Part shown: one piece after another, positions 26,948 through 38,067 of the stretch
Position numbering within the stretch: the stretch's first letter is position 1
How the letters are laid out: each line of letters begins with the position of its first letter
The notes under the pieces: model-generated
The model's database searches: none
Seen by the model: only the letters and a program-made list of their open reading frames with translations
What the model was told of the DNA's origin: nothing
Program-made: the position numbers and the translations under genes
NCBI GenBank assembly: GCA_037446355.1
Contig: JBBIIT010000013.1
Coordinates: 1 to 64,000 of the forward strand
Length of the DNA: 64,000 nucleotides
Origin: Roseiarcus sp037446355
GTDB taxonomy: Bacteria > Pseudomonadota > Alphaproteobacteria > Rhizobiales > Beijerinckiaceae
Direction of reading: 5' to 3'

Positions 26948-28864
26948 ATGAAGTTTTCGAAGGACTTCCTTGACGAGATTCGCGCCCGGGTGCCGATGTC
27001 CCAGGTCGCGGGCGCGCGCGTGAAGCTGAAAAAGGAAGGCCGCGAATGGCGTGGGCTTTCCCCGTTCAACAAAGAGCGCACGCCCTCATTCTTCGTCAAC
27101 GATCAGAAGCATTTTTATCACGATTTTTCCTCGGGAAAGAGCGGCGACGTTTTCACGTTTCTGGTCGATGTCGAGAACCTTAGTTTTCCCGAGGCGGTCG
27201 AACGCCTCGCTGGCATGGCGGGGCTCGAAATGCCGCGTCGCGACGCTGAGAGCGAGGCGCGCGAGAAGCAGCGTGCGAGCTTGCACGAGGTTTTAGGGCT
27301 CGCCGCGCGCCATTTCGAACAGACCTTGCAGGATTCGGTCGGCGCCAAGGCGCGCGGCTACCTTGCCGACCGCCAACTCGGCGCGGCGACGCAACGCGAA
27401 TTCGGCCTCGGCTTCGCCGCGCCGGAAAAGTTCGCCCTGCGCGACGCGCTTGCCGCCAGGGGCGTCGATGCGCAGCAGATGATCGATGCGGGGCTGCTCG
27501 TTCACGCGGAAGGGGTGGCGGTCCCCTATGACCGCTTCCAGAACCGCGTCATGTTCCCGATTCACGACCGGGGCGGGCGCGTCGTCGCCTTCGGCGGCCG
27601 GGCGCTCGATCCCGCCGCGCGCGCCAAATATCTGAATTCGCCCGAGACCGAGTTATTTCACAAGGGCTCGCTGCTCTACAATCATCATCGCGCCCGCAAG
27701 CCCGCACACGATCGCGGCCAGATCATCGCCGTCGAAGGCTATGTCGATGTCATCGCGATGACCAAGGCCGGCTTTCCGCAGACGGTCGCCCCGCTTGGCA
27801 CCGCGCTGACGCCGGACCAATGTGCGCTGCTCTGGAGCCTGAATCCCGAACCTATTCTGTGTTTCGATGGCGACAAGGCCGGCCGCAAAGCCGCTTACCG
27901 TGCGATTGAGATGGCCCTGCCGCTCATCGGGGCCGGCAAGAGCTTGCGCTTCGCGCTGCTGCCCGAAGGGCAGGATCCCGATGATCTCGTCCGTTCGGGC
28001 GGATCGGAGACGGTTGGCGAGACGATCGGGCGCGCGCTGCCTTTCGCCGAAATGCTATTTCAGCGCGAAACCGAGGGTCAGGGCTTCGATACGCCGGAGA
28101 AACGGGCCGGACTTGAACGGCGTTTGCGCGAACTCGCCGCGCTCATAACGGACGAGACGCTGCGCAAGCACTATTCGGCGGACATGGCGCAACGCATGTC
28201 GCTGTTGTTCGGGGGGCCGCCGTCGCGCTCGGGCGGCTTCGACGCGCCCGGTCGGGAGCCGCGCAGGGGCCCGCGCCGCGGCGCTTTCGCTCCGCCCGGC
28301 CCGCGAGTCGGCCTCGTCGGGACGCCGATGCCAACGGCGCGGCTAGCGGCGCGGCGTCCGCGCGAATCGGCGCGCGAGGTGACAATCCTGGCCATCCTGC
28401 TTGGCCATCCGGCGCTACTTGAGGCCCATTGGGAGGACGTCGCCGAACTCGGCCTCGCCGCGCCGACGCTAGCCGCCTTCCGTTCGCGCCTGCTCGATCT
28501 GCCGCCGGACGCCTTCGCGAGCGCAGGAACGCTGGCCGAGGCGCTGGAGGCGGCGGGGCTCGGGCGCGAAAGCGAGCGTATCCTTGCCGTCGCCGCCAAG
28601 ATGCCGAACTGGTGGTGCTTGCGCGCGGATGCGCTGCGTTCCGACGCCGAGCACGTTTTGAGGCAATGCCTGGCCTTGCAACGAAAGTCAGGAGCGTTAC
28701 ATAGGGAGTTGAAATTGGCTGAGGCCGCCCTAGCGGACGATCCGACCGAGCAAAATTTCGCGAGATTGCTGGACATTAAAGCGAATTTGGCCGATTTGGC
28801 GGACGCCGAGGCGGCAATCGAGGGATTTGGCGAATTGTCGGGCCGAAATCCGCCGCTGGTCTGA
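26948..28864 (+). CDS. dnaG: DNA primase DnaG without canonical zinc ligands
   Basis: DnaG lays RNA primers for replication. The 638-residue protein has the N-terminal domain, TOPRIM core (AVEGYVDVIAM near 262-272; CFDGDKAGRKA) and a C-terminal helicase-binding region preceded by an Arg/Gly/Pro-rich linker (about 430-475). In the zinc-binding domain the standard CPFH is SPFN (38-41) and the second pair reads HDFSSGKSGD, so all four usual Cys/His ligands are absent. I recall this form from Bradyrhizobium and relatives, so it is likely a lineage feature, not damage. The ATG at 26948 gives the normal MKFSKDFLDEIRAR start. It lies just upstream of rpoD. Confidence 0.95.
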   Translation: MKFSKDFLDEIRARVPMSQVAGARVKLKKEGREWRGLSPFNKERTPSFFVNDQKHFYHDFSSGKSGDVFTFLVDVENLSFPEAVERLAGMAGLEMPRRDAESEAREKQRASLHEVLGLAARHFEQTLQDSVGAKARGYLADRQLGAATQREFGLGFAAPEKFALRDALAARGVDAQQMIDAGLLVHAEGVAVPYDRFQNRVMFPIHDRGGRVVAFGGRALDPAARAKYLNSPETELFHKGSLLYNHHRARKPAHDRGQIIAVEGYVDVIAMTKAGFPQTVAPLGTALTPDQCALLWSLNPEPILCFDGDKAGRKAAYRAIEMALPLIGAGKSLRFALLPEGQDPDDLVRSGGSETVGETIGRALPFAEMLFQRETEGQGFDTPEKRAGLERRLRELAALITDETLRKHYSADMAQRMSLLFGGPPSRSGGFDAPGREPRRGPRRGAFAPPGPRVGLVGTPMPTARLAARRPRESAREVTILAILLGHPALLEAHWEDVAELGLAAPTLAAFRSRLLDLPPDAFASAGTLAEALEAAGLGRESERILAVAAKMPNWWCLRADALRSDAEHVLRQCLALQRKSGALHRELKLAEAALADDPTEQNFARLLDIKANLADLADAEAAIEGFGELSGRNPPLV

Positions 28865-28895
28865 GCCGGGCGGATGGCCCGGTCTCGGGTAAGGG

Positions 28896-28910
28896 TTAAG
28901 GGGCGGTTAG
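28896..28910. promoter_or_regulatory. CtrA-box-like site between dnaG and rpoD
   Basis: TTAAGGGGCGGTTAG matches TTAA-N7-TTAA at seven of eight fixed bases, about 160 bases upstream of rpoD. The spacer is unusually G-rich. Functional use is speculative. Confidence 0.25.
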
Positions 28911-28937
28911 GGCCGATGGTGGATGTTGGGGCGGCGA

Positions 28938-28970
28938 CTTGGCCAGGCTCGCGTCGTCCGCCCTATTCCG
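28938..28970 (+). promoter_or_regulatory. Weak RpoH-type promoter candidate upstream of rpoD
   Basis: CTTGGC and CCTATTCCG, separated by 18 bases, partly fit the alphaproteobacterial heat-shock promoter (CTTG, 17-18 bases, CYTATNT). Heat-shock promoters ahead of rpoD are known in other bacteria. The match is modest. Confidence 0.25.
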
Positions 28971-29071
28971 CGTCGTTCGAATAGAAAACGCTGTTTTCGC
29001 GCTCTTGGAGCGTGAGAACGGCGGACGGGTTCACGCCGCCGCGCGCGGGCGACTAGAATGGAGACGCCGAC

Positions 29072-31123
<2,052 letters not shown>

Positions 31124-31233
31124 CGGCGCGCGCGCGAATCCGCGCGTTCGCTCAAGGCTCGCGCCGGGGTTGACGGGTCGAGGCGAATTTGACCCAATGC
31201 CGCGATCTTCACGGCATTTGCGGAGCGCAACTC

Positions 31234-32931
31234 TTGATCGATGACAACGCCGCGCCGGCGGTCGCGACACGCGAATGGCCGGTGTTGCGCTCGCTAGCGG
31301 GCTGGCGACCGAGCTACATCGGTCCCGATTTCGTCGCCGGCCTGACGCTCGCCGCCATCGCGGTGCCTGAACAGATGGCGACTGCGCGCCTCGGCGGCCT
31401 CGAACCGCAAATCGGCTTTCTTGCGCTGATCGCCGGCGCCGTCGGTTTCGCGCTATTCGGCGCCAGTAAGTTGGTTTCGGTCGGCGCGGATTCGACCATC
31501 GCGCCGATTTTCGCCGGCGCGCTGGCGCTGATTGCGAGTTCGGGCGGCGCCGATTACGCCGGCGCCGCCGCCTTTCTCGCCCTCGGCGTCGGTCTCGTGC
31601 TGACGCTCGGCGGCGCGCTGCGCCTGGGCTTCGTCGCCGATCTCCTGTCGATCCCGGTCACGACCGGCTTTCTGGCCGGAATATCCGTGCATATCCTGGT
31701 CTCGCAAGCGCCGGCGCTGCTCGGCCTCGATGCGCCGCCCGGGCCGACGGTCGAGAAGATCGTCGAAATCTTGAAAGACATTCCCGCCGCCAATCCCTGG
31801 ACGCTGGGGATCGGCCTTGGCGTGCTGGCGACGATGCTGATCGGCGAGAAACTCAGCCCGCGCTTTCCCGGCGCCTTGATCGCGATGGCGGCTGCGACGG
31901 CGCTGACGGCGTCGATGCGTCTCGAAGGCAAGGGCGTCTCAACGCTCGGCGCGATCGCCGGCGTCGCGCCCAAGTTCGCGCTGCCGCATGTGTCGCTGAC
32001 GACGATGCTCAATGTCGCGCCGTTGGCGCTGATCGTCGGCGTCGTCGTGATGGTGCAGACCGCCGCGACGACGCGCAGCTTCGTCTCCGATCCGATCCGT
32101 GGGCCGGACGTCAATCGCGACTTCATCGGCGTCGGCGCGGCCAATCTGCTGGCCGGCCTGACCGGCGCGTTTCCTGTCGACGCCAGCCCGCCGCGCACAG
32201 CGGTGGTCGCCGAGACCGGCGGCATGACGCAGATCGGCGCGCTCGTTTGCGCGGCGCTGGCGCTTTTGGTTTCGCTCTATGGCGGGCAGGCGCTCGCGCA
32301 TGTGCCTCACGCGGCGCTGGCGGGCGTGCTGCTGTTCGTCGCCCAGCGCATCGTCCGCGTCAGCGTGATGGCGGATGTGTGGAAGCGCAGCCTGCCGGAA
32401 TTCGGACTCGTCGTCGCGACCACGCTGGCGATCGTCGCGCTGCCGATCCAGCAGGGCGTCGGCCTCGGCATCATGCTTTCGATCGTCCACGGCGTCTGGA
32501 CGACGACGCGCGCGCGACTAGTGGAATTTCGGCGCATCGAGGGCACGTCGATATGGTGGCCGGTCGGCGAAGCGGCGCAGAGCGAAACGGTTGCGGGGGT
32601 GCGGGTGGTCGCGTTGCAGGCGCCACTGTCGTTCCTGAACGCCTACGAGTTCCAGCAGTCGATCCAGGCGCTCGCCAAACCCGGTGTGCGGCTCATCGTC
32701 ATCGAGGCGAACGCGATCGTCGAGATCGACTATACCGGCGCGAAAATCCTCTCCGACGTGATCGGGAGATTGCGCTCCGCCGGCGTCGACGTCGCGGTCG
32801 CCCGTCTGGAATCGGTGCGCGCGCAAGCAAGCTTCGCCCATCAGGGCCTTCAGGCGCTGCTGGGGCGGGATCATATCTTCCACAGCGTCGAAGAGGCTGT
32901 GGACGCGCTGGGCCCCGGGCGCGCAGCCTGA
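31234..32931 (+). CDS. SulP/SLC26 family anion transporter with STAS domain
   Basis: The product of about 565 residues has roughly a dozen hydrophobic helices (about 25-430) and a cytoplasmic STAS domain (about 440-555). Family markers are FVAGLTLAAIAVPEQMATAR near the start and FPVDASPPRTAVVAETGG, the position of the conserved transport-core loop. SulP proteins carry sulfate, bicarbonate, chloride or dicarboxylates; the substrate cannot be read here. A TTG at 31234 with GGAG eight bases ahead was chosen; the frame is open further upstream. It starts 110 bases after rpoD, and the dehalogenase-like gene follows after 26 bases. Confidence 0.88.
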   Translation: MIDDNAAPAVATREWPVLRSLAGWRPSYIGPDFVAGLTLAAIAVPEQMATARLGGLEPQIGFLALIAGAVGFALFGASKLVSVGADSTIAPIFAGALALIASSGGADYAGAAAFLALGVGLVLTLGGALRLGFVADLLSIPVTTGFLAGISVHILVSQAPALLGLDAPPGPTVEKIVEILKDIPAANPWTLGIGLGVLATMLIGEKLSPRFPGALIAMAAATALTASMRLEGKGVSTLGAIAGVAPKFALPHVSLTTMLNVAPLALIVGVVVMVQTAATTRSFVSDPIRGPDVNRDFIGVGAANLLAGLTGAFPVDASPPRTAVVAETGGMTQIGALVCAALALLVSLYGGQALAHVPHAALAGVLLFVAQRIVRVSVMADVWKRSLPEFGLVVATTLAIVALPIQQGVGLGIMLSIVHGVWTTTRARLVEFRRIEGTSIWWPVGEAAQSETVAGVRVVALQAPLSFLNAYEFQQSIQALAKPGVRLIVIEANAIVEIDYTGAKILSDVIGRLRSAGVDVAVARLESVRAQASFAHQGLQALLGRDHIFHSVEEAVDALGPGRAA

Positions 32932-32957
32932 GCGTCCCCGGCAAACGGAGAGAACCG

Positions 32958-33854
32958 ATGAACCCCGCGCCAGACTTTTTCCCGGGTTTCGCCGCCAGGG
33001 ATTTCGCGCTCGATGACGTAACGATCCACGCCCGCATCGGCGGCGAAGGGCCGCCGCTCGTGTTGCTGCACGGCTATCCGCAATCGCACGTGATGTGGCG
33101 CCACGTCGCGCCGCGGCTCGCGCGCAAGTTCACAGTCGTAGCGGCCGATCTGCGCGGTTACGGAAATTCGTCGGCGCCGCCTTCCCGGAACGGCTTGGGC
33201 TATTCGAAGCGAGCAATGGGCGCCGACGTCGTCGCGCTCATGCGAGCCTTGGGCCACGACAAATTCCGCATCGCGGGCCATGACCGCGGCGGGCGCGTCG
33301 CCTATCGCCTGGCGCTCGATCATCCCGAATTGATCGAACGGCTGGCCGTGCTCGACATCATTCCGACGGGCGAGATGTGGCGCGGCATGGACGCCAAGCG
33401 CGCCATGGGCGTCTATCACTGGATGTTCCTGGCGCAGCCCGAGCCGCTGCCGGAAGTTCTGCTCTCGCGCGCGCCGCGCGAATACATCGACCTCAAGCTC
33501 GCGAGTTGGACGGGCGCGAAATCGCTCGATTGCTTCGGCGAGGCCGCATTGAACGCCTATCGGGCCGCCTTCGCCGACCCCGCGCGCATTCACGCGACCT
33601 GCGAGGACTACCGCGCGGGCGCGACTTTGGATCGCGCGGCTGACGAAGAAGATTTCGCGGCGGGCCGGAAGATCCTCGCGCCCATGCTCGCGCTGTGGGG
33701 CGATGTCGGCATTCCCGCCGCCGGCGCGAGCCCGCTCGAAGCATGGAAGCGCTGGGCGCGCGACGTCACCGGCCATGCTATTGTGGGCGGCCACTTTCTG
33801 CCCGAGGAAGCGCCGGAGGCGACGGCGAAGGCGCTCATCGACTTTTTCAGCTAG
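32958..33854 (+). CDS. Haloacetate (fluoroacetate) dehalogenase-like alpha/beta hydrolase
   Basis: The 298-residue protein matches fluoroacetate dehalogenases at every functional position I can recall, offset by one residue from the Rhodopseudomonas enzyme. These are nucleophile Asp109 in GHDRGGR, carboxylate-binding Arg110 and Arg113, Asp133, the halide pocket His154-Trp155 in VYHWMF plus Tyr218, and the base His279 in GGHFLPEE. The oxyanion segment HGYPQSHVMWRH is also typical. Such enzymes hydrolyse haloacetates to glycolate through an ester intermediate. Physiological substrate and expression are unknown. The gene lies between a SulP transporter and a phosphatase, all on the plus strand. 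Confidence 0.8.
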   Translation: MNPAPDFFPGFAARDFALDDVTIHARIGGEGPPLVLLHGYPQSHVMWRHVAPRLARKFTVVAADLRGYGNSSAPPSRNGLGYSKRAMGADVVALMRALGHDKFRIAGHDRGGRVAYRLALDHPELIERLAVLDIIPTGEMWRGMDAKRAMGVYHWMFLAQPEPLPEVLLSRAPREYIDLKLASWTGAKSLDCFGEAALNAYRAAFADPARIHATCEDYRAGATLDRAADEEDFAAGRKILAPMLALWGDVGIPAAGASPLEAWKRWARDVTGHAIVGGHFLPEEAPEATAKALIDFFS

Positions 33855-33864
33855 GGGCCCGGCG

Positions 33865-35244
33865 ATGATCAAACCCAGTTGGGCGGCGATAGGATTGGCC
33901 GCCGCTTTCGGCCTCGGCGCGGCGAAAGCCGACGATGCGCCCAAACCGGTTCCCGGTCTCGAGAAGATCAACCATATCGTCGTGATCTATCTGGAAAACC
34001 GCAGCTTCGACAATCTTTACGGCCTTTTCCCCGGCGCCGAGGGCCTCGCCAACGCGGGCGCGGCGGCGACGCAAGTCGATGCTTCGGGGAAACCCTACGA
34101 CCCGTTGCCGCCCGTGCTCGACGTCAACCAGAAGCCCGCGCGCGCCGACTCGCGCTTTCCCGCGCCGCTCCCCAACGCGCCGTTCCGCGCCGACCCCTCC
34201 GTCAAGCTCAACGAGACCACCGGCGACATCGTGCATCGGTTTTATCAGGAGCAGTTACAGATCGACGGCGGCAAGATGGACTCGTTCGTCGCTTTTTCGA
34301 ACGCCGGTTCGCTGACGATGAGCCATTACGACGGGGCAGATATGCCGCTATGGCGCTACGCCAAGGATTTCGTACTGATGGATCATTTCCATCACGCGGC
34401 GTTCGGCGGTTCGTTCCTCAATCATATCTTCCTCGTCTGCGCCTGCGCGCCTCGCTACGACAACGCGCCGGACGAGCGAACGGCCAAGCTCGACGACAAA
34501 GGCGCGCTGATCAAGGACGGCGAGGTGACGCCGGACGGCTATGCCGTCAATACGTTGTTCCCATTCAAAGGGCCGGCGCCGCAGGGTTTGCCTGCCTCCT
34601 GGGCGTTGCCGCCGCAAACCGCGCCAACCATCGGCGATCGGCTGGACGCAAAGGGAATCGACTGGGCCTGGTATTCCGGCGGTTGGGCCGACGCGAGCCA
34701 AGGCCATGCGGGCAAACAGTTCCAGTATCATCATCAGGCTTTCGCCTTCTTCGCCAATTACGGACTGGGCGGACCGGGCGCGAAGGCGCATCTGAAAGAT
34801 GAGGCGGATTTTATCAGCGACATTGAAAAGGGAAGTTTGCCCGCGGTGTCGTTCTTCAAACCCTACGGCGACGACAACGAGCATCCGGGCTACACGACCG
34901 TGATGGCGGGCGAGTATCATACGGCGCTGCTGCTGCAATTATTGCAGCGCAGCCCGCTCTGGAGCGACACCGCGGTCATCGTCACTTACGACGAAAACGG
35001 CGGCCTATGGGACCACGTCGCGCCGCCGAAAATCGACCGCTGGGGGCCGGGGACGCGTGTGCCGACACTGTTGATTTCGCCATACGCCAAGCATGGATTC
35101 ATTGATCACAAGGTGATGGATACGAGCGCGATCCTGAAGCTGATCGAGACGCGTTTCGGCCTCGCGCCTCTGGCGACGCGCGACGCCGCGAGCGGCGACA
35201 TGAGCGAAGCGTTCGACTTCCAGCAACAGGGCGGGGCGAAGTGA
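33865..35244 (+). CDS. Exported acid phosphatase/phospholipase C superfamily protein (AcpA-like)
   Basis: The 459-residue product has a signal peptide (cleavage near GAAKA, residue 22) and the phosphoesterase fold shared by AcpA and bacterial phospholipase C. Metal-binding blocks are VVIYLENRSFDNLYG (about 38-52) and VTYDENGGLWDHVAPP (about 372-387). SLTMSHYDG is near the expected nucleophile region and FKPYGDDNEHPGY follows. The likely role is periplasmic hydrolysis of phosphomonoesters or phospholipid headgroups. It begins 10 bases after the dehalogenase gene and overlaps mogA by four bases. Confidence 0.87.
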   Translation: MIKPSWAAIGLAAAFGLGAAKADDAPKPVPGLEKINHIVVIYLENRSFDNLYGLFPGAEGLANAGAAATQVDASGKPYDPLPPVLDVNQKPARADSRFPAPLPNAPFRADPSVKLNETTGDIVHRFYQEQLQIDGGKMDSFVAFSNAGSLTMSHYDGADMPLWRYAKDFVLMDHFHHAAFGGSFLNHIFLVCACAPRYDNAPDERTAKLDDKGALIKDGEVTPDGYAVNTLFPFKGPAPQGLPASWALPPQTAPTIGDRLDAKGIDWAWYSGGWADASQGHAGKQFQYHHQAFAFFANYGLGGPGAKAHLKDEADFISDIEKGSLPAVSFFKPYGDDNEHPGYTTVMAGEYHTALLLQLLQRSPLWSDTAVIVTYDENGGLWDHVAPPKIDRWGPGTRVPTLLISPYAKHGFIDHKVMDTSAILKLIETRFGLAPLATRDAASGDMSEAFDFQQQGGAK

Positions 35245-35774
35245 GCGAAGTTCCGATCGGCGTGGTGACGATTTCCGACAGAGCCTCGCGCGGGGTTTAC
35301 GAGGACAAGGGCGGGCCGGGCATCGAGGCGGCGCTCGCCGCGATTGTTTCGACGCCGTGGCGCGCGGTCCGGCGCGTGATACCGGACGAGGGGCCGCGCA
35401 TCGAGGCGGCGTTGATCGAACTCGCCGACATCGAGAAATGCTCGCTGATCCTGACGACGGGCGGCACCGGGCCGGCCTTGCGCGACGTGACGCCCGAGGC
35501 GACCGAAGCCGTCTGCGACCGGTTGATGCCAGGCTTCGGCGAACTGATGAGAACGCGCAGCCTCGTCGAAGTGCCAACAGCGATTCTGTCGCGCCAGATC
35601 GCCGGGCTTCGCGGGCGCAGCCTGATCGTCAACCTGCCCGGCAAGCCCTCGGCGATACGCACCTGCTTGGATGCGGTCTTTCCCGCCATTCCTTATTGCC
35701 TCGATCTGATCGGCGGCGATCGATTGGAGACTCATCCCGAAGCCTGCGTCGCGTTCCGCCCCAAGGGGACGTAA
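35241..35774 (+). CDS. mogA: Molybdopterin adenylyltransferase MogA
   Basis: MogA adenylylates molybdopterin before molybdenum insertion. The 177-residue protein contains GVVTISDRASRGVYEDKGGP at the N-terminus, the nucleotide loop TTGGTGPALRDVTPEAT, and LIVNLPGKPSAIRTCLDAVF, all diagnostic. The start is GTG overlapping the stop of the upstream phosphatase (GTGA). No other moa/moe genes lie in the window. Confidence 0.95.
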   Translation: MSEVPIGVVTISDRASRGVYEDKGGPGIEAALAAIVSTPWRAVRRVIPDEGPRIEAALIELADIEKCSLILTTGGTGPALRDVTPEATEAVCDRLMPGFGELMRTRSLVEVPTAILSRQIAGLRGRSLIVNLPGKPSAIRTCLDAVFPAIPYCLDLIGGDRLETHPEACVAFRPKGT

Positions 35775-35803
35775 CGCGTCCAACGGACGATAAAGAGGGT
35801 CGC

Positions 35804-36130
35804 ATGATCTACGAGCAACGCATTTACCGTGCGGTTCCCGGTCGGTTGCCGAAATTGCTGGCGCGTTTCAAGGACCACACGTTGCGTCTTTGGGAGAAGC
35901 ACGGAATTCGTCAGGCGGGGTTCTGGACGACGGTGATCGGCGAATCCAATAACGACCTGACCTACATGCTGGCGTGGGAGTCGATGGCCGAGCGAGAGGT
36001 CAAATGGACCGCGTTCCTCGCCGATCCCGAATGGATCGCCGCGCGCGCAGATTCAGAGAAGGACGGCGCGCTGATCGCCAACGGCGCCAGCCAGTTCCTC
36101 GCCCCTACCGCGTTTTCAGCGGTAAAATAG
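35804..36130 (+). CDS. NIPSNAP family protein
   Basis: This encodes 108 residues with the ferredoxin-like NIPSNAP fold: MIYEQRIYRAVPGRLPKLLA at the start, TLRLWEKHGIRQAGFWTTVIG and LTYMLAWESMAEREVKW. The family is common in Rhizobiales and structurally resembles dimeric alpha-beta barrel proteins; its biochemical role is unknown. A GAGGG site precedes the ATG. The last 26 bases overlap the convergent Nudix gene. Confidence 0.88.
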   Translation: MIYEQRIYRAVPGRLPKLLARFKDHTLRLWEKHGIRQAGFWTTVIGESNNDLTYMLAWESMAEREVKWTAFLADPEWIAARADSEKDGALIANGASQFLAPTAFSAVK

Positions 36131-36509
36131 CTGCTATCGCCTCGCGTGCGGCCTGGGCGAGCGGAGAAGGCGGCGCGTCGAGCGCGAACCATTCGACGGC
36201 TTCGAGCGTTTCCGGCTCGCGATTGCGCGCTTCGCCGCCGACGACGCTTGCGAGATAAATCGGCGAAACCCAGTGCTGGCCATCGAGGCCGATCATCTCG
36301 ACGACGCCGAGCGTGCGCTCGATGTCGATCGTCAGGCCGACTTCCTCGGACGTTTCGCGAATGACCGCGGCTTCGATCCGTTCGCCGAAAGCGACTTTGC
36401 CGCCGGGCAGGTTCCAGCAACCCGCCTCCGGCGCGCGTCGACGCTTGACCAGCAGCAGTCGATCCTTGTCGAGGATCGCCGCGCCGCAGCCGACCCCCGG
36501 CGCGTTCAC
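36105..36509 (-). CDS. Nudix hydrolase
   Basis: The 134-residue protein carries a perfect Nudix box from GGKVAFGERIEAAV through RETSEEVGL (about 36-59), which binds the metal and the diphosphate of nucleotide-derived substrates. The N-terminal VGCGAAILDKDRLLLVKRRR is typical of small NTP-cleaning members. The substrate is unknown. The ATG overlaps the M20 peptidase stop by four bases, so it is translated with that gene. Confidence 0.92.
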   Translation of the reverse strand: MNAPGVGCGAAILDKDRLLLVKRRRAPEAGCWNLPGGKVAFGERIEAAVIRETSEEVGLTIDIERTLGVVEMIGLDGQHWVSPIYLASVVGGEARNREPETLEAVEWFALDAPPSPLAQAAREAIAAILPLKTR

Positions 36510-37888
36510 TGGCTGAGCGCGGAGAGAATGCGAGCCCAGGAGCGCGCGCCTTTATGGAACGAACTTCGTTCGTATTTCTCGTTGGGCGAATGGATCGCGT
36601 CGTCGTCGAGCCCGAAGCCAACCATCAGCGCGTCCATGTTGAGTTCGCGCTTGAAGGCGCCAACGATCGGGATCGAGCCGCCGGAGCCGACGAGCACCGG
36701 GGGCTTGCCCCATTCGGCTTCGAGCGCCCGCCGCGCGCGACGCAGCGCTTCGCCGCGCGCGGGCAGGCCGATCGCCGGGCTCGCGCCATGCGAAATGAAA
36801 TCCGCTTTCACGTCGCCCGGCAGGCGCGCCTTGACGAAGGCGCGGAACGCCTGCGCGACGCGCTCGGGGTTCTGTTTTCCGACCAGCCGGAACGAGACTT
36901 TCGCGCTCGCATGCGCCGGCAGCACAGTCTTCGTCCCCTCGCCGACATAGCCGCCGACAATGCCGTTGACGTCGCAGGTCGGGCGCGACCAGAGCATCTC
37001 CAGCGCCGATCGCCCCTTTTCGCCGGCCGGGATCGAGAGTCCGACGCCGCGCAGAAACGCTTTTTCGTCAAAGTCGAGTTCGCGCCATTGTTCGGCGATC
37101 TCTCCGGGAAGTTCCTCGACGCCGTCATAAAATCCCGGCAGCGTCACGGCGCCGTCGGCGTCATGCAGATCGGCGAGGATGCGGCTCAGCACACGGATTG
37201 GATTGATCGCCGCGCCGCCATAGAGGCCCGAGTGCAGGTCCCGATCGGGACCATGCACGACGATCTCCTCGAGCACGAGGCCGCGCAACATCGTAGTGAT
37301 CGCCGGCGTTCTGGCGTCCCACATTGAAGTGTCGCAGACCAGCAGCAGATCGGCCTTCAACGCCTTGGCGTGTTGGGTGAGGAACGCGGGCAGGGAAGGC
37401 GAACCGGTCTCCTCCTCGCCCTCGAACAGAACGCTGACGTGGCACGGCAGGCCGCCGCTGGCGCGAAAGGCCCGCGCCGCCTCTACGAAGGTCATCAACT
37501 GGCCCTTGTCGTCGGCGGCGCCGCGGGCGACGATGCGCTCGCCATGCTCGCCCGCCTCCAGACGCGGCTCGAACGGCGGCGTCTTCCACAGGCCCGGCGG
37601 ATCGGCCGGTTGCACATCGTAATGGCCATAGAAAAGCACGTGCGGCGCGTCGCGGGTCTTGGCCTTTGCGGCGCCGAGCACCATCGGCCGACCCGGGGTG
37701 GCGATCTTGGCGATTTCGAACCCGAGGCCGGCGAGTTCGGCGACCAGCCAATCGGCGGCCCGTTCGCAATCGGGGAAATGTTCTGAAATCGCCGAGATCG
37801 AGGGGATGCGCAAGAAATCGAACAGGCGGTCCAGCGCGGCGCCTTGATTGGCGTCGATCGTGGCGAGCACGTCGTCGAGCGTGGCCAT
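36506..37888 (-). CDS. M20 family metallopeptidase/dipeptidase
   Basis: The product of 460 residues belongs to the M20 peptidases, di-zinc exopeptidases acting on dipeptides or acylated amino acids. Motifs in order are VLFYGHYDVQPAD (zinc His and following Asp, about 88-100), ARGAADDKGQLM (bridging Asp), and SVLFEGEEETGSP with the catalytic Glu. Later come DLHSGLYGG, the dimerisation-domain substrate loop, and SIPIVGAFK. The ATG at 37888 has GGAGGG just upstream. No signal peptide is visible. Confidence 0.93.
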   Translation of the reverse strand: MATLDDVLATIDANQGAALDRLFDFLRIPSISAISEHFPDCERAADWLVAELAGLGFEIAKIATPGRPMVLGAAKAKTRDAPHVLFYGHYDVQPADPPGLWKTPPFEPRLEAGEHGERIVARGAADDKGQLMTFVEAARAFRASGGLPCHVSVLFEGEEETGSPSLPAFLTQHAKALKADLLLVCDTSMWDARTPAITTMLRGLVLEEIVVHGPDRDLHSGLYGGAAINPIRVLSRILADLHDADGAVTLPGFYDGVEELPGEIAEQWRELDFDEKAFLRGVGLSIPAGEKGRSALEMLWSRPTCDVNGIVGGYVGEGTKTVLPAHASAKVSFRLVGKQNPERVAQAFRAFVKARLPGDVKADFISHGASPAIGLPARGEALRRARRALEAEWGKPPVLVGSGGSIPIVGAFKRELNMDALMVGFGLDDDAIHSPNEKYERSSFHKGARSWARILSALSQ

Positions 37889-38067
37889 GGACCCTCCAGC
37901 GCGGCGCGTCCGGCCGCGTTCCCTTCGGCTTCTAGCAGGCGCCGGGCCGGGCTCCAACTGCGCCGCCGACCCTTCGATCCGCCAATTGCCAAATTGCGCC
38001 GGGAGAGCGCAAATGCGGGCGCCGCGAGCGAAACGCGAGCAGGAATATTCAAGGGGCGACAGAACAC

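Noticed and set aside
31189..31260. TTGAT-type sequence near the SulP start as an Fnr/FixK box
   Set aside because: Only one half-site fits; the second half (GACAA) matches too poorly.
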